This document shows positions 1 through 9,054 of a DNA stretch of 29,095 nt, one piece after another. The translations under genes and the position numbers were made by a program. The first letter of the stretch is position 1, and each line of letters begins with the position of its first letter. This stretch comes from Prevotellaceae bacterium UBA6858 (GTDB lineage Bacteria > Bacteroidota > Bacteroidia > Bacteroidales > Bacteroidaceae): the NCBI GenBank assembly GCA_002451695.1, contig DKDC01000037.1, positions 1 to 29,095 on the forward strand, written 5' to 3'. The notes under the pieces are model-generated. The model searched no databases, was not told where the DNA came from, and saw only the letters and a program-made list of their open reading frames with translations.

Positions 1-40
1 TCAGACCTTTTTTCGCCTGTTTCAAACCTCTGAAAAACAA
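1..40 (-). repeat. Dispersed 21-bp-unit element, copy 1 (cut by window edge)
   Basis: On the minus strand this reads as the conserved head of the dispersed element: TTGTTTTTCAGAGG, then GGCGAAAAAAGGTCTGA. It is followed by the window edge, where the 21-bp units should continue. The head matches the copies at 3297 and 19750 almost base for base. It lies downstream of the NUDIX gene. Confidence 0.75.
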
Positions 41-105
41 ATCGTTATGTCAGGCATTTATTAATTGGTCATTGCTCTGCAAACCAGCGCTTTACGCAAA
101 TCGGA

Positions 106-675
106 TTACTCAAAGCCACGGCGCAGTGGCAACGGCAAAACCTGCATATAAGGGCGGCTTGCGAATATCCCCACAGCCTTTCTTATGGAGTCAAGCCCGA
201 AGTCCGCAGGGCGCAGGGCGTTAATTGCAACCCACTCCAAAGCCGCCGCGTCATCGCACGCCGCAGGTTTCTCCCCCTCGGCAAGGCGGCACAAAAAGAA
301 ACTGTCGGCGGTGGGGACTTCAAAGCCCGAAAAGCTGTAGCTGTTGGGCAGGGAGAAAAGCCAGCGCATTTCCGCCACGTGGCATCCCGTCTCCTCCAAA
401 ATCTCGCGGCGCATACCCTGGTCTGTTGACTCGCCGGGGTCAACAAAGCCTCCGGGAAGGTCGAGCGTGCCTTTTGCCGGCTCAAAGGCACGGCGGCTCA
501 CAAGCACTTCATTGCGGCGGTTCACGATGAAAGCCGCTGTGGCGGCGCTCGCATTAAGGTAATATACAAAACCGCAATGCCCGCAGCGTTTCGAACGCGG
601 GCCGTTGACCATGAAATCCGCGCTCCCGCAGCGCGGACAATATGCAAATTTCGCCAAAGGATGACTGTCGCTCAT
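106..675 (-). CDS. NUDIX hydrolase with N-terminal zinc ribbon
   Basis: Predicted 189-residue cytoplasmic NUDIX pyrophosphohydrolase. The NUDIX box is complete: G76, E82, then R90-E91-I-L-E94-E95-T-G97, matching Gx5Ex7REUxEExGU, so the Mg-binding glutamates are intact. An N-terminal zinc ribbon with C13-x2-C16 and C31-x2-C34 precedes it, as in NudC-like and related NUDIX proteins, but the length and layout do not identify the substrate. The start at 675 (MSDSHPLAKF) is chosen because the longer reading back to 753 adds 26 residues with no domain content and runs into the divergent promoter region. It is transcribed away from the sialidase-like gene. The substrate is unknown; a dinucleotide or nucleoside-diphosphate derivative is the family expectation. 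Confidence 0.88.
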   Translation of the reverse strand: MSDSHPLAKFAYCPRCGSADFMVNGPRSKRCGHCGFVYYLNASAATAAFIVNRRNEVLVSRRAFEPAKGTLDLPGGFVDPGESTDQGMRREILEETGCHVAEMRWLFSLPNSYSFSGFEVPTADSFFLCRLAEGEKPAACDDAAALEWVAINALRPADFGLDSIRKAVGIFASRPYMQVLPLPLRRGFE

Positions 676-739
676 ATTAATTATGTATTTTGCCACTGCA
701 ATAGTAGTGATAATTTTCCTTATCCAGCGTAATTTTTCA

Positions 740-747
740 TAATTTTG
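740..747 (+). promoter_or_regulatory. Predicted -7 promoter box (TAATTTTG)
   Basis: Matches the Bacteroidetes -7 consensus TAnnTTTG, 24 bases before the ATG at 772. No clear -33 TTTG was found, so only half of the promoter is supported. Confidence 0.5.
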
Positions 748-771
748 CCCCATTCAACATTCCACGCAACA

Positions 772-1812
772 ATGAAAACCAAGACATTGCTACTTTCTGC
801 GTTCTTTGCGCTAATCACATCCGCCGTTTGCGCACAGGACATTTGCTACAACCTGCAACGCATCTGGGGCGACGGCTCAACGCATTGCGCCTTCACGTCG
901 CTCATTGAGTACAAAGGCAAATACTACTGCGCTTTCCGCGAGGGGTTCAGCCACATATTCAACGAAAAAGGGGAAGCCGACGGCAGAATACACATCATAT
1001 CCTCGCCCGACGGCGACAAGTGGGAAACCGCCGCCATAATAGCAAAGGCGGGGTTCGACCTGCGCGACCCCAAGCTCTCCGTTACGCCAAAAGGGGAGCT
1101 GATGGTGCTTATGGGTTGCTCGCTCTACAAAAACCAAAAGCTGGAATCCACAAGCACGCTCGCCGCGTTCTCGAAAAACGGCAGGAAGTTCTCCGCGCCA
1201 AAACAGGTGAGGGTCTCATCGTCGGCGGCGCAGGATTTCGCATGGCTGTGGCGCGTTACATGGCACAGGGGCACAGGCTACGGAGTCAGCTATTTCAAGG
1301 CCGGAGACCAAAACAAGCTGGAGCTTCTCACCACCAAGGACGGACAGGAATATACAGTGATGAAAACTTTCGACATTGCCGGCTATCCCAATGAGACTAC
1401 GGTGCGTTTCGCCGCCGATGACAGAATGCTGCTGTTCGTGCGCCGCGAAAGCGGAAACCGCTCCGCGATGCTGCTCTCCTCAATGCCGCCATACACCGAC
1501 TGGAAGCAGAAAGAGCTGGGCTTCTTCTGCGGAGGGCCGGATGCCTATGTGCTCCCCGACGGAAAGACGCTGCTCGGCGGACGCGAGACACACATCCCCT
1601 CACGCCCCAAGACCATGATATACTGCGGCAATGCCGACGGCGACTTTCACGAAACGCTCATACTGCCCTCGCTTGACGACAACTCATATCCCTCGTTCCT
1701 CAAGGTGGGGGAAGAAATGTGGATAACATACTACTCGTGCCACGAAACCGCCAAGCCGTCAATTTTCCTCGCCAAGATACCGCTCACGTTCTTCACCACC
1801 GCAAGGAAGTGA
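772..1812 (+). CDS. Secreted sialidase-fold (BNR/Asp-box) protein
   Basis: Predicted 346-residue exported protein. The start at 772 gives a clean signal peptide (MKTKTLLLSAFFALITSAVCAQ); the upstream ATG at 745 lies inside the promoter. The mature part looks like a beta-propeller of the sialidase superfamily. An Asp-box-like motif SSPDGDKW sits at about 78-84 and a weaker one (SKNGRKF) later. Blade-like strands carry arginines at FREG (R56), GRIH (R72) and DLRDP (R98). A canonical FRIP motif is absent (CAFREG stands in its place), so exo-sialidase activity cannot be asserted; the fold could serve another glycosidase or a binding role. It stands alone, with its own promoter and miaB 51 bases downstream. 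Confidence 0.75.
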   Translation: MKTKTLLLSAFFALITSAVCAQDICYNLQRIWGDGSTHCAFTSLIEYKGKYYCAFREGFSHIFNEKGEADGRIHIISSPDGDKWETAAIIAKAGFDLRDPKLSVTPKGELMVLMGCSLYKNQKLESTSTLAAFSKNGRKFSAPKQVRVSSSAAQDFAWLWRVTWHRGTGYGVSYFKAGDQNKLELLTTKDGQEYTVMKTFDIAGYPNETTVRFAADDRMLLFVRRESGNRSAMLLSSMPPYTDWKQKELGFFCGGPDAYVLPDGKTLLGGRETHIPSRPKTMIYCGNADGDFHETLILPSLDDNSYPSFLKVGEEMWITYYSCHETAKPSIFLAKIPLTFFTTARK

Positions 1813-1835
1813 AAATGCGGATAGCTTTTATTTCG

Positions 1836-1843
1836 TAACTTTG
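1836..1843 (+). promoter_or_regulatory. Predicted -7 promoter box (TAACTTTG) of miaB
   Basis: Exact TAnnTTTG match ending 20 bases before the miaB ATG, in the short gap after the sialidase-like gene. It suggests miaB is transcribed independently. No good -33 element is visible. Confidence 0.5.
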
Positions 1844-1863
1844 CGCACGAATACAAACAGGAA

Positions 1864-3192
<1,329 letters not shown>

Positions 3193-3296
3193 CAAAACCC
3201 TCACACCCACCCAGACCGGCACGGATTTCGGGAAAACAATTTAACTCACAGATAATCACATCTTTATCACTGTTTTTGAGTTACTCTTGTAAGAAA

Positions 3297-3470
3297 TTGT
3301 TTTTCAAGGACTTGAAAGCGGCGAAAAAAGGTCTGATGTAGTTTGAATTATATCAGACATAATTTTTCCTGCATCGGACATAGTTTTTCTTATATCCGAT
3401 GTAGTTTTCACGGCTTTGTTTTTGCGCCATTTGCAGGGGCGTATTGCATACGCCCCTGCAAATGGCGCAA
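3297..3470 (+). repeat. Dispersed 21-bp-unit element, copy 2 (complete, with palindromic tail)
   Basis: Best complete copy. The head starts at 3297 (TTGTTTTTCA, then GGCGAAAAAAGGTCTGA). Four consecutive 21-bp units follow at 3332-3352, 3353-3373, 3374-3394 and 3395-3415, each of the pattern TCNGAYRTA, RTTTTTC, then a five-base linker. The tail contains TTTTTGCGCCATTTGCAGGGGC and continues into the palindrome at 3422-3470. It lies in the convergent gap between miaB and the minus-strand envelope operon. Confidence 0.85.
3422..3470. repeat. Perfect 23-bp inverted repeat with 3-base spacer
   Basis: Arms 3422-3444 and 3448-3470 are exact reverse complements around TGC. The core GCGCCATTTGCAGGGGCGT recurs as a single arm in the tails of the copies near 15540 and 29040, so the palindrome belongs to the dispersed element. 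It could fold as a strong hairpin on either strand and act as a bidirectional terminator for the converging genes, but no long T-tract follows directly. Confidence 0.85.
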
Positions 3471-3556
3471 TTCCCTGATTGATTGAATTTATATATTTAT
3501 GATGCTTACCAAATACGTTCTATATGCCGCCACATAAAACACATCGCCGCCGGGGC

Positions 3557-3602
3557 AAAAAAAGCGGGTCATGCCCGGCGGAAACGCCATGACATGACCC
3601 GT
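3557..3602 (-). terminator. Intrinsic terminator of the envelope operon
   Basis: On the minus strand, CGGGTCATG (3593-3601) pairs with CATGACCCG (3565-3573) as a perfect 9-bp stem, followed after GC by seven Ts (3557-3563). It lies just past the stop of the gene ending at 3626. Confidence 0.85.
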
Positions 3603-3625
3603 TATCCGTAATACAGTTAATTGTA

Positions 3626-5206
3626 TCAGCGGACCACCTTTTCGGTTTTTCCGCTTTCGTAAACTATTATATAGGTCTCGCCGTGCCTTGTCGCATTTAC
3701 CTTGCGGCCGAGCGTGTCGTAAACCGCCTTAATCTTGTCGTTGGCGTCCGCCTTGGCGTTGTCAATGCCTGTTACCACCGCATCGGGCATGGTGAACGTG
3801 TAAACTTTGGAAGTTTTGAGGTCGTTGGAGGTTACTTTAACGCTGACAACAACGTCCTTGTCAACCTCGGTGAGCGTCTTTTCAACCTTCGCTCCCTTTC
3901 CGTCAGCCACAACCTTTATGTCGTCAGCCGTAACGCCGGTAAGTCCGTTGACGGTGTATTCGGTTACGCCATCCTCCAAGTCAACATCAACGTCCTTGAC
4001 TTTTGCGGAAGCCAGCGAGACATTGTAAACGAGCTGCGCGTCGTCAACATATATGGTGTCATTCTCCGTTCCCTTGCCGGCATCGGCGTTTGTGGATATT
4101 GTAACGAGGATTGCCTTGCCGCTCACGGTGTCGTTCACATATTCAAAGGGGATGGCTACACGCTGCCATGCAAAGCCGTTGCTTTCGATTTTCGCGTTCT
4201 TTGCCTTTGCGAGCACGTTGTTGTAAACCTTGTTCTCTTCCTGCGGGTCCTGATAGTATGTGCCGTTTGTTATTGCCGCGCTGATTGTGGCGTAAGGATG
4301 ATCCTTTTGCGCCGCGCTTTGTTTGAACTTCACCCAAATTGCAATTGAGTCGGGGCGGCCGTTCATCACTGCGTAGAAAGGATCGCCGTTGCCGTCCTTG
4401 TCCTCAACGCTCATGTCGAGGTGGGCGTGGTTCTTTGGGCTGGCGGGAGTCATGTCCCCGGCATTCATGCGCCCAGTGGTAACTGTTCCGTTTGCGATTA
4501 TCCCCGAAGCCGACGTGGAGGTTATCATCAGACTGCTGCTGCCCGCCGAACCGGGGCGTGTGATGTCGGACTTGTTGGTGAAGGGGTGCTTTGCGGTGCG
4601 GTTTGCCGTTGACGCGAGAGAACCCGTTGATGTGGCGAACGAATGCCATGAGGTTGCCTCATAGACATCCACATCCTTTGCCGTGAACAGTCCGCCCATC
4701 TTCACCGTATATTTATGGAAAGTCTCAAATCCTGAATTGGGAATTTGGTAGCCGCCGTTGCCGAAAGTAACCTTTATGACCTGCTGCATCATCGCCATGT
4801 CGATGTCTATTACGGCATAAAGCGCACTGCCGCGTTTTTCGGCAACAAGCTCCACAGGCACATCGCCGAGCATCGGACCGAGCCATGTCTCAACACTCGA
4901 GTCATCGCCCGCCTTGATCTTCACGCTTTGCTTTGTTGTGAGCGTAAGCAAACCGTTGTCCCCGGCAACAGCGTCAACGTTGCTCAGTTCTATAGTCCCC
5001 ACGCCCAAGGAACTTTCCCCTGCCTGAAGCACGAAGTTCTTCAGACTGAAGACATATTCGCCGTTTTCATCCTTGTCAAGGCTTATGGTGGCCTTTTGCT
5101 CCGATACCATGCCGTTCACATCCACGGTGAGCACATCGGTGAAGTTCTCGGCCGAAACGGTGATTGCGCCCATGGCGAGCGCGAGAATAGTAAAGATTTT
5201 TTTCAT
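3626..5206 (-). CDS. Secreted calycin-like / PCMD-domain protein with C-terminal sorting-like tail
   Basis: A 526-residue exported protein, last gene of a three-gene operon. Visible in order: a signal peptide (MKKIFTILALAMGAITVSA); a calycin-like beta-barrel repeat of DVNGMVSEQKATISLDKDE type (about 21-155); a PCMD-type (putative carbohydrate metabolism domain) beta-sandwich (about 160-395, ending with IYVDDAQLVY); an Ig-like module (about 397-475); and a C-terminal tail (about 485-526, VYDTLGRKV...GETYIIV..GKTEKVVR) resembling type A type-IX-secretion sorting domains. These families are known mainly from Bacteroidales secretomes, and their biochemical role is not established. It starts 18 bases after the upstream barrel gene ends and is closed by a strong terminator, so co-transcription is likely. 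A glycan-binding role is inference. Confidence 0.75.
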   Translation of the reverse strand: MKKIFTILALAMGAITVSAENFTDVLTVDVNGMVSEQKATISLDKDENGEYVFSLKNFVLQAGESSLGVGTIELSNVDAVAGDNGLLTLTTKQSVKIKAGDDSSVETWLGPMLGDVPVELVAEKRGSALYAVIDIDMAMMQQVIKVTFGNGGYQIPNSGFETFHKYTVKMGGLFTAKDVDVYEATSWHSFATSTGSLASTANRTAKHPFTNKSDITRPGSAGSSSLMITSTSASGIIANGTVTTGRMNAGDMTPASPKNHAHLDMSVEDKDGNGDPFYAVMNGRPDSIAIWVKFKQSAAQKDHPYATISAAITNGTYYQDPQEENKVYNNVLAKAKNAKIESNGFAWQRVAIPFEYVNDTVSGKAILVTISTNADAGKGTENDTIYVDDAQLVYNVSLASAKVKDVDVDLEDGVTEYTVNGLTGVTADDIKVVADGKGAKVEKTLTEVDKDVVVSVKVTSNDLKTSKVYTFTMPDAVVTGIDNAKADANDKIKAVYDTLGRKVNATRHGETYIIVYESGKTEKVVR

Positions 5207-5224
5207 ATAGTCCTTTCTCTTATT

Positions 5225-5974
5225 TTATTTGAGTTTGTAAATTATCCCTATTGTCCCGAAAATCGGGTAAAGCGTCTGCTCGATTGTCTTGAAGCTGCTT
5301 TTGTGTATTCCGTTCAAGCCCCAGCTTATGTCGGCATAAACGCCTGTCTTTTTGTGAAAATACCAATCAGCCCCCACATCCACTCCCCATTGGAAGCGGC
5401 GCATTTCGTGCGAAAAGTCATAATGCCCCCTCGTGTCGGGTTCGTCGCCGATTATCACCTTAGCCCCTGTGGGGTCTCCCACACGCAGGTATCCGTTGTG
5501 GGCATCGCCGTCGAACGTGCGCGAATGCACGTAAGAGAAATACGGGCCTGCCTTAAGCGTAACACAGCCCAAGGAATACGTGGCCATAAGCGGCACGGTG
5601 AACATCCATTCTGCGACATTTGTCTTTACGTCGCCGGTGAAGCGTCCTTCGAGAGCCTGCCCGCCGCGCACGATCTTCATGTGGTAGTCCTTGACCTGCG
5701 CGTCCTCGTTCATGCCCTTGTTCTCAAAATGCACGCCAACGAGCGCACCCCAACGGTCGTCGAACTTGCGGCGTGCGTCAATACCGAGCTGGAGATTGTT
5801 GGTGAGCGTGTATTTGTTGAGCTTGCGGATGGAAGCCGGCATATTAATCGGGGCTGTTCCGCCAATGGAATAACCAACCCTGAGGTTGTAGGCAAGGTCT
5901 TCGAATATCTTTTTTGCAGGAGCTACGGCAAACGCCGAAGCCGCAAGGACTGTAAGTATTATTGTCTTTCTCAT
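5225..5974 (-). CDS. Small outer-membrane beta-barrel (porin-like) protein
   Basis: A 249-residue protein with signal peptide MRKTIILTVLAASAFAVA. Alternating-residue strands, many aromatics at strand ends and terminal IIYKLK fit the outer-membrane beta-barrel families of Bacteroidetes (PF13568-like). The start at 5974 is preferred over 6022 because the latter overlaps the upstream gene and puts a charged stretch before the signal peptide. The gap to the upstream gene is only five bases and the downstream gap 18, so it is the middle gene of the operon. Phrases such as DISWGLNGIHKSSFKTIEQTLYPI do not identify a ligand. It may anchor or export the neighbouring PCMD proteins; this is inference from gene order only. 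Confidence 0.72.
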   Translation of the reverse strand: MRKTIILTVLAASAFAVAPAKKIFEDLAYNLRVGYSIGGTAPINMPASIRKLNKYTLTNNLQLGIDARRKFDDRWGALVGVHFENKGMNEDAQVKDYHMKIVRGGQALEGRFTGDVKTNVAEWMFTVPLMATYSLGCVTLKAGPYFSYVHSRTFDGDAHNGYLRVGDPTGAKVIIGDEPDTRGHYDFSHEMRRFQWGVDVGADWYFHKKTGVYADISWGLNGIHKSSFKTIEQTLYPIFGTIGIIYKLK

Positions 5975-5979
5975 CGGTT

Positions 5980-7134
5980 TTAGTTCTCTTTGGTGCTTAT
6001 CACTCTCACTTTGTCTATGCACAGCGTGCTGCCTATCGCCCCGCAGAACAGGTCGCCGTCCTTGCTTGACGAGAACACGAGGGTAAGATTGTAGCCACGG
6101 TTTTCAAGAAGCTCCATGTCAACGTCTGCGGAATACTTGAACGCCACCTCAAACGGCGTCCACTCGTCAGTGGGGGCGACATATTCCAGCTCGGCAAGCG
6201 CGACAATCTGCCCGCTTGTCTTCACGTTGTCGCCGTAAAGCGTTATCGGCTTGCCCTCGGCATCGTGGTTGCGGTACAGCACGGCATAAACCGCCGCGCT
6301 GTCGGTCATGTTTTTGAGAATATTGCCTTTGCGGTCCTGATAGTTCTTGCCCGGGGTGTATCTGTAGTACCCGGTAAATTTCACGGGCTTGCTGTCATAA
6401 ACTATGCCGAAGTTCGTAGCCTTCATGGGGCTTACAAGCGCAGAGTCGAGCACGAAAGTGCCGAGGAAGAGATTTCCAGCCGCAAGCCTTTTGTTGGTCC
6501 AAACGCCGAAAGGCCCGGTGCTGCGGGTGGTGAGCTGCACGGCGCTGCCGTCATAACCGTCGGCAATTGGAATTGTGGGGTATTCCTCCGGCTTCGCCTT
6601 GTCCATGCTGAGCAGGAACCCCGCATTGCCCGTAGCCCAGTCGCTCTTAAGAGTGCCGTCATCGGCAACCCTCTGCCATACATAGTAATTCCCGCCCGCG
6701 TTGAGGGAGCAGTGTTCAAAATCGAGGAATGTGGTGTCGCTCACGGTTTTCACAATGTGCTTGAAATGCACCGTGTAAGTTCTTTTCCAAGCCCTGTTCT
6801 CCGAGGTAACGGTATAGGTTACGCCGCCGTTCCCGAAATTCTGCACCGAGCCGCTTGCGGGATAGATTGTCGCGCCGGGCGTAAGCGCAAATTCGGGTGC
6901 GAGGGCGCTGATGTCGGTGTTTTTCCTTACGTTGAAAGTTATAACGCTGTCGGTGGATGTTACGCTGACAAGCGTGTCGGAACTGTTGAAAAACATATCC
7001 CCGGGATTGTCAACGTGTATATAAGCCTTGGTTATGTCGCACTCGGCATTGGGGGCTTCGTCCTTGAAGCACGAAGACAGCAGCGAGGCGCACAGGAAGC
7101 CCGCAGCCGCTATTCTCAAGAAAATATGTTTCAT
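5980..7134 (-). CDS. PCMD-domain surface lipoprotein
   Basis: A 384-residue lipoprotein, first gene of the operon. The start at 7134 gives MKHIFLRIAAAGFLCASL then LLSSC; C22 is the expected lipidation site. The residues after it, F-K-D-E, resemble the Lys-plus-acidic lipoprotein export signal described for Bacteroidetes, which would place it on the cell surface. An Ig-like domain (about 35-130) is followed by a PCMD-type domain (about 140-384) with FLDFEHCSL near its start and LCIDKVRVIS at its end. The related gene at 3626 has the same two domain types in the opposite order. Transcription probably starts at the promoter at 7159-7189. Likely role is surface glycan handling, inferred from family occurrence. 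Confidence 0.75.
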   Translation of the reverse strand: MKHIFLRIAAAGFLCASLLSSCFKDEAPNAECDITKAYIHVDNPGDMFFNSSDTLVSVTSTDSVITFNVRKNTDISALAPEFALTPGATIYPASGSVQNFGNGGVTYTVTSENRAWKRTYTVHFKHIVKTVSDTTFLDFEHCSLNAGGNYYVWQRVADDGTLKSDWATGNAGFLLSMDKAKPEEYPTIPIADGYDGSAVQLTTRSTGPFGVWTNKRLAAGNLFLGTFVLDSALVSPMKATNFGIVYDSKPVKFTGYYRYTPGKNYQDRKGNILKNMTDSAAVYAVLYRNHDAEGKPITLYGDNVKTSGQIVALAELEYVAPTDEWTPFEVAFKYSADVDMELLENRGYNLTLVFSSSKDGDLFCGAIGSTLCIDKVRVISTKEN

Positions 7135-7158
7135 GTTACTGGCACTGTTATTGGCTGG

Positions 7159-7189
7159 CAAAATTACGCCAAATTGTTTGAACTACAAA
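7159..7189 (-). promoter_or_regulatory. Predicted promoter of the envelope operon
   Basis: On the minus strand: TTTG (7186-7189), a 19-base spacer, then TAATTTTG (7159-7166). Both boxes match the Bacteroidetes -33/-7 consensus exactly with usual spacing, 24 bases before the ATG at 7134. Confidence 0.75.
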
Positions 7190-7284
7190 GAGTTTGTGAG
7201 CCAAATTAATGCCGGGCCATTCCGAAAGCCGCGATTTTCCCCGAAAGCGGCGCCTGAAGAAAATTCCTGTTTTACCCTCCAAGC

Positions 7285-7326
7285 AAAAACAGGGTCTGAT
7301 GCAGGAAAAGCCACACCAGACCCTGT
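7285..7326 (-). terminator. Intrinsic terminator of cysK
   Basis: A perfect 10-bp stem, ACAGGGTCTG (7289-7298) against CAGACCCTGT (7317-7326), with an 18-base loop. Read on the minus strand it is followed by a T-run (7285-7289). It lies 29 bases past the cysK stop. The left arm and loop (GGGTCTGATGCAGGAAAA) look like a piece of the dispersed 21-bp element. Confidence 0.75.
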
Positions 7327-7354
7327 AAGACTACATTAAACGGATTTTTCGCCG

Positions 7355-8305
7355 TTACTTCAGCGGGTATTTCTCAAAGGCGTAAAGCACGGTTGAAAGA
7401 TACCTTTCGCCGGTATCGGGGAACACTGCCACGATTCGCTTCCCCGCATTCTCCGGTTTCTTGGCAAGTTCTATCGCAGCCCATGCGGCAGCCCCGGAGG
7501 ATATTCCCACGAGCAGCCCCTCCTTCAGAGCCAGCTCGCGCCCTGTCCTGATTGCATCATCGTCCTTCACGCGCACCACGCCGCTGATGGCTTCCCTCAC
7601 GAAGTTTCCCGGCACAAAGTTCGCGCCTATCCCCTGAATCTTGTGCGGCCCGGGCTTCCCGCCCGAAAGCACCGGCGAACTGTCGGGCTCAACGGCGTAT
7701 GCCTCAATGGCGGGGTTGCGCTTTTTCAGGCCTGCGGCGATGCCGCTTATCGTGCCGCCGGTCCCCACGCCGCCGACCACGATGTCAACTTTTCCGTCTG
7801 TGTCTTTCCATATCTCCTCCGCCGTGGTCTTTTCGTGTATTGCGCGGTTGGCGGGATTGTCAAACTGCTGCAATATTACGGAACCGGGAATCTGCCTGTG
7901 CAGCTCCTCCGCCTTTTCCACAGCCCCTTTCATCCCGGCCGCGCCCGGCGTTAGCACAAGCTGCGCCCCGCGCGCACTCAGCAGGCTTTTGCGTTCCTCG
8001 CTCATCGTCTCGGGCATGGTGAGAATGGCCTTGTATCCCTTCACAACCGCCACCCAGGCTATCCCCACGCCGGTGTTTCCGCTCGTAGGCTCTATTATTG
8101 TGGCTCCGGGCTTGAGCCTTCCGCTTTTTTCGGCATCCTCTATCATTGCGAGCGCGATGCGGTCTTTCACGCTTCCGCCGGGATTGAAATATTCCAGCTT
8201 CGCCACCACTTCCGCCCTAACCTCCGGGGATTTTGTAAGTTCGTTAATGCGGACAAGGGGCGTGCCGCCGATAAGCTCTGTGAGCTTCTGATGAATGTTA
8301 GCCAT
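7355..8305 (-). CDS. cysK: Cysteine synthase A (O-acetylserine sulfhydrylase)
   Basis: A 316-residue PLP enzyme that makes L-cysteine from O-acetylserine and sulfide in the cytoplasm. The PLP lysine is K47 in NPGGSVKDR. The substrate-binding loop is PTSGNTG (73-79), the PLP phosphate loop GGVGTGGT (178-185), and the pyridine-nitrogen serine lies in GISSGAA (S270). The length is typical of CysK. A CysM or cystathionine-beta-synthase-like relative is possible but less likely, as no extra domain is present. It has its own promoter box (8352-8359) and terminator (7285-7326), so it is a single-gene unit upstream of, but separate from, the envelope operon. Confidence 0.95.
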   Translation of the reverse strand: MANIHQKLTELIGGTPLVRINELTKSPEVRAEVVAKLEYFNPGGSVKDRIALAMIEDAEKSGRLKPGATIIEPTSGNTGVGIAWVAVVKGYKAILTMPETMSEERKSLLSARGAQLVLTPGAAGMKGAVEKAEELHRQIPGSVILQQFDNPANRAIHEKTTAEEIWKDTDGKVDIVVGGVGTGGTISGIAAGLKKRNPAIEAYAVEPDSSPVLSGGKPGPHKIQGIGANFVPGNFVREAISGVVRVKDDDAIRTGRELALKEGLLVGISSGAAAWAAIELAKKPENAGKRIVAVFPDTGERYLSTVLYAFEKYPLK

Positions 8306-8351
8306 AATCTTGAAGTTTTTAAGTGTTTGTTTGTCTTCTCTGATTCATTTG

Positions 8352-8359
8352 CAAAGATA
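8352..8359 (-). promoter_or_regulatory. Predicted -7 box (TATCTTTG) of cysK
   Basis: Exact TAnnTTTG match on the minus strand, 46 bases before the cysK ATG. No convincing -33 TTTG at the usual distance. Confidence 0.5.
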
Positions 8360-8639
8360 GGGGCTTTGCCTTTCCCCCGCGTTGCAGTTTTTGCTGCATT
8401 TGCCTTTCGAAGCCGGCTTTTTCAGAAACATTTTCGGCAAAACGCACTGGCGGCAAGTTTTTGTAATATTTGCCGGCGTTTTGCAAGCAAAAACACCTCC
8501 GTCCAAGATCGGAAATCAGAAAAGACTTGATCGTTTCATGTCTTTTTTATGGCACATGTCCGCTTGGAGCGCCCCTCCTGCCGTCAAAGAAACTGCAAAT
8601 GTCGCATAAATTGCGTAACATTCTGAATTTCAGAGCAAA

Positions 8640-8800
8640 GCCATTGTTTTGAAAAATCCTTGCAAGTTTTTGTTTTACAGGTGTTTGCATATGGTGAAAA
8701 AGGGTCTGATGTAGTCTGGATTATATCAGACATAATTTTTCCCACGTCCTATGTAGTTTTTCCCATGTCCCATGCGGTTTCCGGGGTGTTTGGAAAAACG
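8640..8800 (+). repeat. Dispersed 21-bp-unit element, copy 3
   Basis: Four 21-bp units at 8705-8725, 8726-8746, 8747-8767 and 8768-8788, preceded by a divergent head ending TGGTGAAAAAGGGTCTGA. The fourth unit is degenerate and runs into GGGGTGTTTGG, a tail shared with the copy near 15560. It lies in a divergent intergenic region. The left boundary is approximate. Confidence 0.8.
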
Positions 8801-8982
8801 ACAAGATTTGTCTGCTGTACCAATTGCAGAAGCGGAGGCAACCGCCCAAAATCGCATTGTGAAAATGGCGTGTGGGGCGCGGAAATAAACGCTTTTCGGA
8901 ACGCACCTGCAATTTTTCTTCAAAAAAACGCAAAATCCCTTTGATATTCACTCAAAAAATCACATTTTTGTGCGTCCTAAGC

Positions 8983-9005
8983 GACCGTATGGCATACATA
9001 CGGTC
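8983..9005. repeat. Inverted repeat GACCGTATG-N5-CATACGGTC
   Basis: A perfect 9-bp dyad (8983-8991 and 8997-9005) centred about 60 bases before the FAS1 gene start. The size and spacing fit an operator for a dimeric regulator; a short RNA hairpin is the alternative. No regulator gene is adjacent. Confidence 0.55.
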
Positions 9006-9054
9006 ATGATTGGGATGTGCATACCAACAGAATAAAAATTTTAATTACTTTGCC

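Larger units (their letters stand above)
8306..9054. other. Divergent 749-base intergenic region between cysK and the FAS1 gene
   Basis: No convincing coding sequence. It holds the cysK -7 box (8352-8359), copy 3 of the dispersed element (about 8640-8800) and an inverted repeat just before the FAS1 gene (8983-9005). The open frames here lack domain content or a plausible start. The stretch 8400-8640 shows nothing I can name. Confidence 0.6.

Noticed and set aside
3332..3415. CRISPR array
   Set aside because: The 21-bp units are directly adjacent with no spacers, repeat in fixed sets of four at many loci, and no cas genes are present.
4745..5983. Plus-strand open frame opposite the calycin/PCMD and beta-barrel genes
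   Set aside because: It spans two genes with clear signal peptides on the other strand and has no recognisable domain.
8291..8530. Small plus-strand open frame upstream of copy 3 of the repeat
   Set aside because: It overlaps the cysK start and promoter, has Phe/Arg-rich non-coding composition and no family resemblance.
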